In this document: positions 46,560 through 57,827 of the stretch, in pieces
How positions within the stretch are numbered: position 1 is the stretch's first letter
Layout: the number at the start of each line of letters is the position of its first letter
Assembly (NCBI GenBank): GCA_030323885.1
Contig: CM059190.1
Location: 86,800,762-86,864,761, forward strand
Direction: 5' to 3'
Source: Branchipolynoe longqiensis
Taxonomy: Eukaryota > Annelida > Polychaeta > Phyllodocida > Polynoidae
Length of the DNA: 64,000 bases
The notes under the pieces: generated by a model
What the model was told of the DNA's origin: nothing
The model's input: the letters and a program-made list of their open reading frames with translations, nothing else
The model's database searches: none
Position numbers and translations under genes: made by a program

Positions 46560-48530
46560 AGGTTCTGAGTGGACGGTGTGGCAGCGTTAGGTGGGGGTGA
46601 TGGGGTGGGTGGTAATCTGGGTAAGGGTGGTGCTGAGTGGACGGTGTGGTAGTGTTAGGTGGGGGTGATGAGGTGGGTGGTAGCCTGGGTAAGGGTGGTG
46701 CAGAGTGGACGGTGTGGTAGCGTTAGGTGGGGGTGATGGGGTGGGTGGTAGTCTGGGTAAGGGTGGTGCTGAGTGGACGGTGGTGGTCGTGTTAGGTGGG
46801 GGTGATGGGGTGGGTGGTAGTCTGGGTAAGGGTGGTGCTGTGTGGACGGTGTGGTAGCGTTAGGTGGGGGGTGATGGGGTGGGTGGTAGTCTGGGTAAGG
46901 GTGGTGCTGAGTGGACGGTGTGGTCGTGTTAGGTGGAGGTGATGGGGTGGGTGGTAGTCTGGGTAAGGGTGGTGCAGAGTGGACGGTGTGGTCGTGTTAG
47001 GTGGGGGTGATGGGGTGGGTGGTAGTCTGGGTAAGGGTGGTGCTGTGTGGACGGTGTGGTAGCGTTAGGTGGGGGTGATGGGGTGGGTGGTAGTCTGGGT
47101 AAGGGTGGTGCAGAGTGGACGGTGTGGTAGTGTTTGGTGGGGGTGATGGGTGGGTGGTAGTCTGGGTAAGGGTGGTGCTGTGTGGACGGTGTGGTAGCGT
47201 TGGTGGGGTGATGGGGTGGGTGGTAGTCTGGGTAAGGGTGGTGCAGAGTGGACGGTGTGGTAGTGTTAGGTGGGGGTGATGGGGTGGGTGGTAGTCTGGG
47301 TAAGGGTGGTGCTGTGTGGACGGTTGTGGCAGCGTTAGGTGGGGGTGATGGGGTGGGTGGTAGTCTGGGTAAGGGTGGTGCAGAGTGCACGGTGTGGTGG
47401 TGTTAGGTGGGGGTGATGGGGTGGGTGGTAGTCTGGGTAAGGGTGGTGCAGAGTGGACGGTGTGGTAGTGTTAGGTGGGGGTGATGGGGTGGGTGGTAGT
47501 CTGGGTAAGGGTGGTGCTGTGTGGACGGTGTGGTAGCGTTAGGTGGGGGTGATGGGGTGGGTGGTAGTCTGGGTAAGGGTGGTGCTGTGTGGACGGTGTG
47601 GCAGAGTTAGACTGGGGTGATGGGGTGGATGGTAGTCTGGGTAAGGGTGCGGCAGAGTGGACGGTGTGGTAGTGTTTGGTGGGGGTGATGGGGTGGGTGG
47701 TAGTCTGGGTAAGGATGGTGCTGTGTGGACGGTGTGGCAGCGTTAGACTGGGGTGATGGGGTGGGTGGTAGTCTGGGTAAGGGTGGTGCTGAGTGGACGG
47801 TGTGGCAGAGTTAGGCTGGGGTGATGGGGTGGGTGGTAGTCTGGGTAAGGGTGGGCTGAGTGGACGGTGTAGCAGCGTAAGACTGGGGTGCTGGGGTGGG
47901 TGGTAGTCTGGGTAAGGGTGGTGCTGTGTGGACGGTGTGGTAGCGTTAGGCTAGGGTGATGGGGTGGGTGGTAGTCTGGGTAAGGGTGGGCTGAGTGGAC
48001 GGTGTAGCAGCGTAAGACTGGGGTGATGGGGTGGGTGGTATTCTGAGTAAGGGTGGTGCTGTGTGGACGGTGTAGCAGCGTAAGACTGGGGTGATGGGGT
48101 GGGTGGTAGTCTGGGTAAGTTTGGTGCTGTGTGGACGGTGTGGCAGCGTTAGACTGGGGTGATGGGGTGGGTGGTAGTCTGGGTAAAGGTGGTGCTGAGT
48201 GAATGGTGTGGCAGCGTAAGACTGGGGTGATGGGGTGGGTGGTATTCTGAGTAAGGGTGGTGCTGTGTGGACGGTGTGGCAGCGGTAGACTGGGGTGATG
48301 GGGTGGGTGGTAGTCTGGGTAAGGGTGATGCTGTGTGGACCGTGTGGCAGCGTTAGACTGGGGTGATGGAGTGGGTGGTAGTCTGGGTAAGGGTGGTGCT
48401 GAGTGGATGGTGTGGCAGCGTAAGACTGGGGTGATGAGGTGGCTGGTAGTCTGGGTAAGGGTGGTGCTGTGGACGGTGTGGCAGCGTTAGGCTGGGGTGA
48501 TGGAGTGGGTGGTAGTCAGGCTCGGGGAGT
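46560..48530. repeat. 68-bp minisatellite, ~29 copies
   Basis: Unit built on GGGTAAGGGTGGTGCTGAGT, GGACGGTGTGGTAGCGTTAG, GTGGGGGTGATGGGGTGGGT and GGTAGTCT. The left two thirds use the GTTAGGTGGGGG variant, the right third GTTAGACTGGGG, so subtypes are spatially segregated. Strong G/C strand bias. Long ORFs on it are artefacts. Confidence 0.95.
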
Positions 48531-48834
48531 TTGACTCTCTTCACCCCTACATACCTCACCCTGGAGCACCTCATCACGTGCTAATCCTGACATGGCGCGT
48601 TAATCCACACTCCCCAAATTCATCATTAGGCACGTCACTGTGTACCGCCTCTGTGGGACCATTCTCACCCTTCTTACCCCAGCCTTCCTAAGGCCATTGA
48701 TAAGGGCACCTAGCTTCAAGAATGCCGAGAGTGGAGGAGAAGAGGACCATGGCACCTTGTGTATTAAATCCTAAAATAAAAGTGCGTGGAGTTTTCAATC
48801 TTTAATATAAGTCGTTTAATTTTATCACTCTGTG

Positions 48835-49130
48835 CACCACCACCCTTACACCCTGCAGCACAACTCCTCACACCTCATCACACCCCTTACACCTCCTTAA
48901 ACCCTAGCACCTCCCCCCATCCTTACACACCACTGTCATCCCCTTACACCACAGCAACCCCTCGTCATTCCACCTCTCATATACCCCCCGCCCCCTCCTT
49001 ACATCCCACTATTATCCCACCCCCTTACACTCAGCAACCTCCTCTCATCCCCCCTTACACCCCAACACAAGAACCACTCACACACCCGACACAGCCACCC
49101 ATCACAACCCAGCACAGAAACCCATCACAC
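48835..49130. repeat. C/A-rich degenerate tandem region
   Basis: Recurrent CCCCTTACAC and TCATCCC motifs with an irregular ~30-45 bp spacing. It bridges two minisatellites. Confidence 0.6.
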
Positions 49131-49134
49131 CGAT

Positions 49135-49490
49135 GGAAGGGGGGAGACGGGGAGAGTGACAAAGAGGCAGAGGGGGGGGGGGGGGAGAGTGACAAGGAGG
49201 CAGAGGGGGGAGAGTGACAAGGAGGCAGGGGGAAGAGTGACAAGGAAGCAGAGGGGGGAGAGTGACAAGGAGGCAGATGGGGGAGAGTGACAAGGAGGCA
49301 GAGGGGGGGGGGAGAGTGACAAGGAGGCAGAGGGGGGAGAGTGACAAGGAGGCAAGGGGGGAGAGTGACAAGGAAGCAGAGGGGGGAGAGTGACAAGGAG
49401 GCAGAGGGGGGAGAGTGACAAGGAGGCAGAGGGGGGAGAGTGACAAGGAGGCAGAGGGGGGGGGGAGTGACAAGGAGGCAGAGAAGACGA
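49135..49490. repeat. ~25-bp purine-rich minisatellite
   Basis: About 13 copies of GGGGGAGAGTGACAAGGAGGCAGAG split here as GGGGGAGAGTGACAAGG and AGGCAGAG, with variable G-run length. The open frame on the - strand (Ser/Leu/Pro repeats) is a by-product. Confidence 0.95.
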
Positions 49491-49862
49491 GAGAGAGGAG
49501 GGTAGCAGAGGAGAGAAACACCGATGGTAGCAGGGAAGGAGAGTGTAGGGGGTAGCATGGGAAGAGAGAGTAGGGGGTAGCATGGGAAGAGAGAGAGGAG
49601 GGTAGCCGAGAAGGAAAGAGAAAGAAAGTAACAGAGGAGAAAGAATAATAACCGGAAAGAAAGGAGGAGGGTAACAGAATGAAAGAGAAGGAGGGTAGTA
49701 CCGACGGTGATATAGGGAGGGTAGTTAGTACAGAAGGTGCTATAGGGAGGGTAGGAGAAATAGAGAGAAGGTAGGGAAAAAGGAAAGAAAAGAAGTAGCA
49801 GAGAAGGCGAAAGAAGGAGGATGGCTGAGAAAGGGGGAGAAGGAGAGCAGCTGAGAATGATG
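49491..49862. repeat. Degenerate GA-rich tract
   Basis: Irregular GGAGGGTAGCAGA-type motifs, probably a decayed extension of the adjacent minisatellite. Confidence 0.6.
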
Positions 49863-49893
49863 AATTGGTCCAGAAAGTGTGGCTCGTGCATAC

Positions 49894-50240
49894 ATTCATA
49901 AGCTCAATCAATCAATGGGTGCCATCTTCTCGAAGAAGGTTGGCTGCAATGGACCTCCATCTCTTCCTGTCATTCGTTCCTCTCACGCATTCCGCATAGC
50001 TCATTGCTGTCCACTCAGTGATGTTGTCCATCCATGTTGTTCTCCTTCTCCCTCTTGGTCTTTTCCCTTCTATCTTCCCTTCCAGTATTCTTCTCTGTGA
50101 TTCCTGGTGTCGTATCATGTGGCCAAACTATTTAATTTTTCTGTTTTTGATCGTTTGTATTATCTGTCTCTTTATTTTCATTCTTGTTAGGACCTCCACG
50201 TTGCTTATCATTGCTGTCCATGGAATTTTATTCATAAGCT
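49894..50240 (-). mobile_element. LINE 3' end with 11-bp TSD
   Basis: ATTCATAAGCT at 49894-49904 and 50230-50240 flanks an insert on the - strand ending in an (AATC)n-like tail. The encoded C-terminus reads FGHMIRHQESQRRILEGKIE, GKRPRGRRRTTWMDNITEWT and YAECVRGTNDRKRWRSIAAN. Same LINE group as 16136 and 20690. Confidence 0.85.
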
Positions 50241-51008
50241 ATCATCCGCGAAAATACGGCATTATGGAAACAAAGATAGTTAATTGCTATCAAAGTCTGC
50301 TACTGTTCCCCTTCATTCATAAATATACTCACCTGTCTGTTTCACTTAAGATGAAGTATATTATGCAATTATTTTTTTCATTAACTTGGGGTTTATTTTG
50401 GCCCTCCTGTGTAGATGAGATTTCTTTTGGCGGTGTAGTCTATCAGACATGGACCCCTAATGACGAATGTTCTGAATTGTCTGTGTTTGATTTTGCTCCT
50501 TTTGAGGTATGTGGTCTATGTTAGAATGTAGGTCAGACCATCACTGATTAGTGACCTATTTTCCAGTTCAGTCCGTAGTAATACGGCATTTGCCCTACAA
50601 GACTAGCATGTTTGCTCCAGTCCATGTCCTTTTGAATTTGTAGTGCTCTCTCGGAATCTTCTTACTGATAAATGAAGTACAGGGCTCTGTGTCAACACCC
50701 ATTTGTTTAAAACGATATACTACTTCAACCTTGCACTTAGGAGATTCTTATCATATACATCCATGTTATCAGAGCTAGAATGAGCCGAGCGCTCCACATT
50801 TAACTAACATTAAACCAAAATTGCCCCGCCAATATTTTTAATTGGACACAATTTAGCATTTGTAGTTCAAATTTTACGTTTTGAAACTATGAAGCAACTT
50901 AGTTCTATCCTCCTCCTGCTTAGATGTGAAATTAATATGTTTGCTTGAAACTATTTTTGGTGATATTTGAGTAAATATTTGATGTATTGACTATTATGTG
51001 AGTAGAAT
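50241..51008. other. No recognisable feature
   Basis: AT-rich. The + strand ORF running in from 50018 is the antisense of the LINE plus chance sequence. Confidence 0.45.
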
Positions 51009-52885
51009 GACGAAAAATGAGTTTGTGCCAGACTGAGTGTGAGTAAGAAAGTTAATTATGAGTTTGTGTCACAATAAGTATAAGTAGGACAGTCAAATGT
51101 GAGATTGTGTCAGACTGAGTGTGGGTAGGACAAGTAGTTGTGCGTTTGTGTTGGAAGGGTATATGTTTGTGTCAGACTGAGTTTGAGTAGGACAGGTAGT
51201 TGTGAGTTTGTGTCACAATGAGTATAAGTAGGACAGTAAAATGGGAGTTTGTGTCAGACTGAGTGAAAGTGGGGCAGACAGTTGTGAGTTTGTGTTACAA
51301 TGAGTACAAGTAGGACAATACAATATGATTTTGTGTCAGTAAGTGTGTGTAGGACAAGTAGTTGTGTGTTTGTGTTAGAAGGGTATATGTTCGTGTCAGA
51401 CTGAGTGTGAGTAGGGCAGAAAGTTGTGAGTTTGTGGCACAATGAGTATAAGTAGGACAGTAAAATGTGAGTTTGTGTCTGACTGAGTCTGAGTAGGACA
51501 GGTAGTTGTGAGTTTGTGTCACAATGAGTATAAGTAGGACAGTAAAATGGGAGTTTGTGTCAGACTGAGTGAAAGTAGGGCAGATAGTTGTGAGTTTGTG
51601 CCACAATGAGTACAAGTAGGACTATACAATATGAGTTTGTGTCAGACTGAGTGTGTGTAGGACAAGTAGTTGTGCATTTGTGTTAGAAGGGTATATGTTT
51701 GTGTCAGACTGAGTGTGAGTATGACAGGTAGTTGTGAGTTTGTGTCACATTGAGTATAAGTAGAACAGTAAAATGTGAGTTTGTGTCAGACTGAGTGAAA
51801 GTAGGACAAATAGTTGTGCGTTTGTGTTAGACGGATATATGTTCGTGTCAGACTGAGTGAAAGTAGGACAGATAGTTGTGAGTTTGCGTCACAATGAGTA
51901 CAAGTAGGACAATAAAATGTGAGATTGTGTCAGCCTGAGTGAAAGTAGGACAGATAGTTTTGAGTTTGTGGCACAATGAGTATAAGTAGGATAGTGAAAT
52001 CTGAGATTGTGTCAGACTGAATGTAGGTATGACAGGTAGTTGGGAGTTTGTGTCACAATGAGTACAAGTAGGACAATATAGTATTAGTTTGTGTCTGACT
52101 GAGTGTAAGTAGGATAGTTAGTTGTGAGTTTGTGTCACAATTAGCACAAGTAGGACAATATAGTTCGAGTTTGTGTTCGACTGAATGTAAGTAGGGCAGT
52201 TAGTTGTGAGTTTGTGTCACAATGAGTACAAGTAGGACAATACAATATGAGTTTGTGTCCGACTGAGTGTAAGTAGGACAGTTAGTTGTGAGTTTGTGTC
52301 ACAATGAGTACAAGTAGGACAATGCAATATGAGTTTGTGTCTGACTGAGTGTAAGTAGGACAGTTAGTTGTGAGCTTGTGTCACAATGAGCACAAGTAGG
52401 ACAATACAATATGAGTTTGTGTCAGACTGAATGTAAGGAGGACAGTTAGTTGTGAGTTTGTGTCACAATGAGTACAAGTAGGACAATGCAATATGAGTTT
52501 GTGTCTGACTGAGTGTAAGTAGGATAGTTAGTTGTGAGTTTGTGTCACAATGAGCACAAGTAGGACAATACAATATGAGTTTGTGTCTGACTGAATGTAA
52601 GTAGGACAGTTAGTTGTGAGTTTATGTCACAATGAGTACAAGTAGGACAATACAATATGAGTTTGTGTCTGACTGAGTGTAAGTAGGATAGTTAGTTGTG
52701 AGTTTGTGTCACAATTAGCACAAGTAGGACACTATAGTATGAGTTTGTGTCCGACTGAATGTAAGAAGGGCAGTTAGTTGTGAGTTTGTGTCACAATGAG
52801 CACAAGTAGGACAATACAATATGAGTTTGTGTCTGACTGAATGTAAGTAGGACAGTTAATTGTGAGTTTGTGTCAGGAAGTGTAT
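51009..52885. repeat. 82-bp dimeric satellite (two 41-bp monomers), ~23 dimers
   Basis: Monomer a: GAGTTTGTGTCAGACTGAGT then GTAAGTAGGACAGTTAGTTGT. Monomer b: GAGTTTGTGTCACAATGAGT then ACAAGTAGGACAATACAATAT. They alternate strictly over most of the array, a higher-order organisation. The left end is more divergent. Confidence 0.93.
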
Positions 52886-53615
52886 AATAAGTTACAAAGT
52901 GAGATAATAAGTAGCACAGTGAGATCTAAGTTTGTATCAGTATTGGTCGTGTAAGTCGGACAGGATATTAGTATAATGATGATGATTATGAGGATGATAT
53001 TGATGATGTTGATGATTATTGTCCATACATCAAGGTTCTGTTATTATCATTTCTATTTCGGTTAAATTTTGGTATTTTTAGACGGAATTTGCATGGTAAT
53101 ATGGTAGCACTGCCCCTTCCCCTCAACCCGCCGCACAGACAAAGTCACACACTCCGTACTAATATGCTTAAGTATGACTGGTGCACAGCATTCCCCAGGG
53201 CCCCCGTGTGTTCCAAGAAATGGCCAATAATGTAAAAGCACTTGCAGTTACACGCTTGTTTAGTAGAGAGCCCTGTTTCAATAATAACACAACTTCCCAA
53301 ACGATGCTACTGAACAATAATGACATGGAATTAATAAGAGTCGAATAGAGTGAGAGTATAGATTGGCATAATTTAGCATATGGTCCTGTATAATCACCAA
53401 GAAAATATACTATTTTGATATATATTATTATGAATCAAAGAATGGACAAAGAAATATTTCTCTTGAAATAAACACTTGCCCACGTATCAAACTATAAAAG
53501 GCCAGATTGACATAATTTAGCGCATGATCCTTTATAATCACCCCGTCCGAAATATACTTGAATGAGACAATTTTGGATTTATAATAAAACGCAATCTTGA
53601 GATCGACTCACACTA
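52886..53615. other. No recognisable gene
   Basis: Contains a short GATGAT microsatellite-like stretch near 52980 and a duplicated motif CATAATTTAGC (53368, 53510). Nothing else supported. Confidence 0.45.
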
Positions 53616-53617
53616 GT

Positions 53618-53881
53618 CACAGGGAGCATTTTGTTCAGTATTGTGTCGCAAATCGCGATACAAGTTAGGTAGATCGTTAATCAATTTCTAAATTGGTTAG
53701 CAATTGTTGCCAATCAAAATTTTAAAAACAAAATGCTCCCTGTGTGTATACGTTACACGGGGAACATTTTGTTCGGTATCGTGTCACGAATCGCGCTGCA
53801 AGTTATGTAGATCACTAATCAAATTTCCAAATTGATTAGCAATTGTTGCTGACCAAAATTGTCAAAACAAAATCCTTCCTG
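53618..53881. mobile_element. Tandem pair of ~125-bp miniature TIR elements
   Basis: Copy 1 (53618-53744) has ends CACAGGGAGCATTTTGTT and the inverse AACAAAATGCTCCCTGTG. Copy 2 (53756-53881) is diverged, with ends ACACGGGGAACATTTTGTTC and AAAACAAAATCCTTCCTG. Both share TTAGCAATTGTTGC. Confidence 0.7.
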
Positions 53882-54194
53882 ACTGAGGTGAACAGTTAAA
53901 GTACATCACGACGTTCATGGCCTCGGGGGTTTTGTCAAGAATATATTGATATATATACATGCAGCAGACGGGTAGGTGGCCTTAGAACAAGCGCCAGCCA
54001 ATCGACTGCATGTCCCCTATGTACGGAGCGGAGACCAGATAAGGGACCTTCCATAATCAGGGCTCCTTTGTACTTAATTAACCGGAATATGACGGCACGA
54101 GTAGCGTGGATGTGTAGGTCGGGTACACGGGTCACTGTTGTAGAGAATATCCTAATGCTTTTCTGTAATTTAATTATCGATTTACTGGCATGTA

Positions 54195-54253
54195 TATATA
54201 TATATATTATATATGATATATTATATATATATGTGTATATATGTGTATATATG
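54195..54253. repeat. (TA)n/(TATATGTG)n microsatellite
   Basis: Near-pure TA passing into TATATGTGTATATATGTG, adjoining the polypyrimidine tract. Confidence 0.9.
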
Positions 54254-54256
54254 TGT

Positions 54257-54948
54257 CGCTCCCTTCCTCCCTCCCTCGCTCCCCCCTCTCCCTCCCTCGC
54301 TCCCTTCCTCCCTCCCTCCCTCTCTCCCTCCTTCTCTCCCTCCCTCTCTCTCTCCCTCCCTCTCTCCCGCTCCCTCTCCTCCCTCTCCCTCCCTCCCTCT
54401 CCCTCCCTCACTCTCCCTCTCCCTCCCTCTCCCTCCCTCTCCCTCCCTCTCCCTCTCTCTCCCTCTCTCCCTCCCTCTCCCTTCCTCCCTCTCCCTCCCT
54501 CCCTCTCCCCTCCTCTCCCTCCCTCCCTCTCCCTCCCTCCCTCCCTCCCCTCCCTCCCCCTCGCTCCCTCGCTCTCCCTCCCTCGCTCTCCCTCTCCCAC
54601 CCTCCCTCTCCCTCCCTCCCTCTCCCCTCCTCCCTCTCCCTCCCCCCTCCCTCTCCCTCCCCCTCCCTCTCCCTCCCCCTCACTCCCTCCCCCCTCACTC
54701 CCTCCCTCCCTCCCTCGCCCTCCCTCTCTCCCTCTCTCCATCCCTCTCTCTCCCTCTCTCCATCCCTCTCTCCATCCCTCTCTCTCCATCTCTCTCCCTC
54801 CCCCCTCTCCCCCCCCCCTCCGTCTCTCCATCTCCCTCCCTCTCTCTCGCCCTCCCCCCTCCCTCCCTCTCCCTCCCTCTCCCTCCCTCTCCCCCCTCTC
54901 CCCCCTTCTCTTCATCACTCTCTCCATCCCTCCCTCCCTCACTCTCGG
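54257..54948. repeat. ~690 bp polypyrimidine tract
   Basis: Almost only C and T on the + strand, as CCCTCCCTCTCTCC-type repeats with a few G and A. The overlapping long ORFs in all frames of both strands come from this composition. Confidence 0.95.
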
Positions 54949-55514
54949 GAATCATTGTAGATATGGAGATCTTTCATTCCGGATGTATATGAATAGTGAA
55001 CTAAGTATACACAATGGCTAAAATGACTTACCACGGCATGCCTAGTATATTGCGAACAACCAATACACAATGACATGGCGGTTTTAAACAAGTGTACACT
55101 AGAACCAAAAGTGCGCATGAGCATGTCGTGTACTTGGGCAGAAAGACTCACTTTGGTGGATTATGTGACCTAGTTGTTCTAGTGGGTTATGGCCCGACTG
55201 GGATTAGGTAGGTGGGTGGTGTTAATAAACAGGATGCACTTGGGGGTACCTAATGATACAATGATGTCATATCACCGTGGGCAATCTCAGCGAGAGAAGT
55301 GTGATGAGGGTGGAGGTGTGTGGAGGGCGTGTGTGTGGTGTGTGTGGTGTGGATGTGTGGGTGGGTTCAGCGTGAAGAGCCGGGTTGCATTGTGGGATTG
55401 GCCCGTATAATGTATGCATGATATTGTAAGGTGAGGTGTCTTCATACGACAGATGCCTTGACGGGATTGGTGTGGATCTCCTTGGGTGGTAGTGATTGCA
55501 CAGGATCCTGCTAC
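54949..55514. other. No recognisable gene
   Basis: Unique-looking sequence with a GTGTGTGG-rich stretch near 55320-55370. No supported exon. Confidence 0.4.
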
Positions 55515-56194
55515 CTTAACGCTGTATAATCCGATGAAAGCATCACATTCTCACAACCAAAGCACTTAGCTAGATTTAATCCTACAGACGTTGGTGCACT
55601 CATTAAACATTTGTCGTTGCGAAGTCAATGTAATAGAACCTGTCACTGTTGAAATCTATTGTTGATGAAAATGGGAAATATTGCGCATAGAGCGGGAATC
55701 GAATCTACATCTCTTGCATTCCGGGTCAGTGTGCTAACCATTGCACCACCTAGGCTCCCTTATGTCACAATCATACCCACGCTTACATGTCTATGCGGCT
55801 CCTTGCCTGAGAGGTTAGTGGAACTACTACACTCATCCCCCTGGAATTGTAAGTCTTTTAAATGGTCAATTAATGCTTACATTTACATATATAGTAGGTT
55901 CAACAACCAGACAATTTGTACAGAATCCTGGTGATGACAACCAGTGTTGTGGGGTGAGGAAAATGGGGAATATTGCACCTACAATAGGAATCAAACCCAC
56001 ATCTCTTATATTCTGTGCCACTGTGCTAACCATCACGCCACCTAGGCTCCCTGATGTCACCACCCTACCAACACCTACCTGTCTATGTGGCTCCTTGCCT
56101 GAGAGGTCAGTGCAGAATACTACACTATTATGTCCAGTACTTTGGTGCGAACATCAAAATATATTTGGCATGTTTTCACTTCAAATATCCCTAG
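55515..56194. mobile_element. M-family element M3, interrupted by two SINE D copies
   Basis: Left end CGCTGTATAATCCGATGAAA; the body resumes at ~56140 (GTACTTTGGTGCGAACATCA). SINE D copies in reverse orientation occupy ~55655-55850 and ~55945-56125 (each with ACCTAGGCTCCCT). Truncated on the right by a T1 SINE fragment (56195-56311). Confidence 0.65.
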
Positions 56195-56311
56195 TCGGTC
56201 TCCCAATGGAGCAGCACTATATACTCATCATGAGTGCGCACTATCACAAGTCGGTACCCGTCCTTATATGACCATATATGTTGTTAAGACCTAAAACCCC
56301 AACAAACAATC
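56195..56311 (+). mobile_element. SINE T1 fragment
   Basis: TCTCCCAATGGAGCAGCACT, then CACAAGTCGGTACCCGTCCT and TATATGTTGTTAAGACCTAA. Confidence 0.65.
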
Positions 56312-56701
56312 ATTGTGTGGTGTAGGCGTGTGAGGAAGGTGTGGGCATCAGTGAATATCTCTTTGACATGCATAATAACACTCTATACGCAACACAATAA
56401 AAATGACACATGTTTTTATAATGACGTCCTATATGTAGGCTATAAGTCTCTGGAACCTCTTGAGATCATTGCTAGTCCACCAGCACACACAATGCACGTG
56501 TGTGTGATTGTATGTGCACGTGTGTGTAATTGGTGCGATGTTTATGGCTTAGCATACCGTGTCCCGGTGATGTATGCCCGGATGGCCCGATGTTAAGTAC
56601 ACCTCGTTATATTAAGGGTCGCCCCCTTATATTAACAGATCCCCGACCCCCAAAATCAAACCAATCTAGGTTAATGAATAATATTGAAAATACCTTAGTT
56701 G

Positions 56702-57717
56702 TTAAAGCTGCATTGTCTGATGAAAACATCACATTTTCAAAACCAAAACACTTATCTAGATTTTATTCTGCATATCTAACTTAGATACTGGTGTGCTTAT
56801 TAAACATTTGTCGTAACATTGAAGGGAATACTGATATAATTGAATAGAACCTGTTACTGCAGAAGCCTATGGTGTCAGACTTTTGGCGTGCTTGCCAAAA
56901 TTAATACCCCTGTCACACTACGACGTAATGAGCCAACGTGAGCCTAACGTGGTGATATTTCGTCATTACGTTGATGTACGTTGGATTACGTTATGATGAC
57001 GTCATAATGCCGTTAGAGTGACGTCGAGCTACGTCATGTTACGTCAAGTTACGTCGAGGTTTTGGACATGTTCAAAAGTGTTGACGTAGGTCGAACGTAA
57101 GGGTTTACGTTCGCCGTACGTTCTGTTCACGTTCAGCGAACGTCAATGACGTTAAACGGACGTTATTCCAACGCTCCTCACTACGTTCAACTACGTTCCA
57201 CTACGTTGACCCCCATTAAACCAAGTGCAAATGCCCACGGGGCGTAATGGGAACGTCAGGACAACGTCAGGAGAACGTCAGGAGAACGTGCATTCAACGT
57301 ACGTTCAACGTCTCATGACTTAGCTAACGTCACGTAACGTTCTTCTGACGATGGAATAACGTTCATAACGTTCCGTCAGCGTCATTACGTTGACCTCTCT
57401 CGTCGAACGACGGTATCACTACGCTTTACCGACGTTACTCTCTCGTCCACTACGTTGCATCCACGTTCAACTTGTGCCCAAATTTGCATACTACGCCGAG
57501 AAGTTCAACGTTCTTCACGTTCTCCCTACGTTGACGTCGTTACGTCGTAGTGTGACAGCACCATAAGTTGGCATGTTTGCACTTCAAATATCTCAAAAGT
57601 TAGCCATTTTAAAGCAGTTACTTCAAACTAAAGTCAGGTAGAGTATAACGATCAACCTAATATATTTATCTCAGAAAATGACAGAAAGTGAAAACCGTCA
57701 GACTATGCAACTTTAAT
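56702..57717. mobile_element. M-family element M4, carrying H2
   Basis: Left TTAAAGCTGCATTGTCTGAT, right GTCAGACTATGCAACTTTAA. The H2 element sits at 56905-57563 between GCCAAAATTAA and TAAGTTGGC. M2 (GCCAAACTAACTTAACATG) shows the unoccupied version. Confidence 0.8.
56905..57563. mobile_element. Harbinger-like TIR element H2, ACGT-dense
   Basis: Ends CTGTCACACTACGACGTAA and the inverse TTACGTCGTAGTGTGACAG, with TAA on both sides (56902-56904 and 57564-57566). The interior is a dense array of ACGT/AACGT/CGTT words with no long ORF. 659 bp, near the size of H1 (653 bp). Confidence 0.8.
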
Positions 57718-57723
57718 ATATAT

Positions 57724-57826
57724 GTGGCAGGTCGTATGATTCGAGCCCCAGGTTCTAAACCCGGCCAAGTCAAATTGATGATACTTGTCGCTACCTAGGC
57801 TGGCACACATCATTACTACTACTAGT
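57724..57826 (+). mobile_element. SINE head fragment
   Basis: GCAGGTCGTATGATTCGAGC and TGATACTTGTCGCTACCTAG, the A-type head and start of body only; it abuts the CR1-like LINE. Confidence 0.55.
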
Positions 57827-57827
57827 A

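Noticed and set aside
46929..47390. 153-codon ORF on the - strand with PPLPRLPPTPSPPP repeats
   Set aside because: Translation of the 68-bp minisatellite; it breaks whenever the unit length changes.
49055..49911. Two overlapping ~270-codon ORFs on the - strand with PPSASLSLSP repeats
   Set aside because: They follow the ~25-bp minisatellite and its purine-rich flank; two frames are open at once and there is no domain.
50018..50524. 168-codon + strand ORF with hydrophobic stretches
   Set aside because: Its first half is antisense to a LINE C-terminus bracketed by an 11-bp duplication; the hydrophobic part is AT-rich chance sequence.
51009..52885. Repeat-spacer appearance of the 82-bp array
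   Set aside because: The would-be spacers are the second monomer and are all alike; this is a dimeric satellite, not CRISPR.
53935..55021. Long ORFs (up to 335 codons) on both strands
   Set aside because: They lie across the polypyrimidine tract; composition alone keeps all frames open, and the Arg/Glu/Gly or Ser/Pro/Leu repeats are artefacts.
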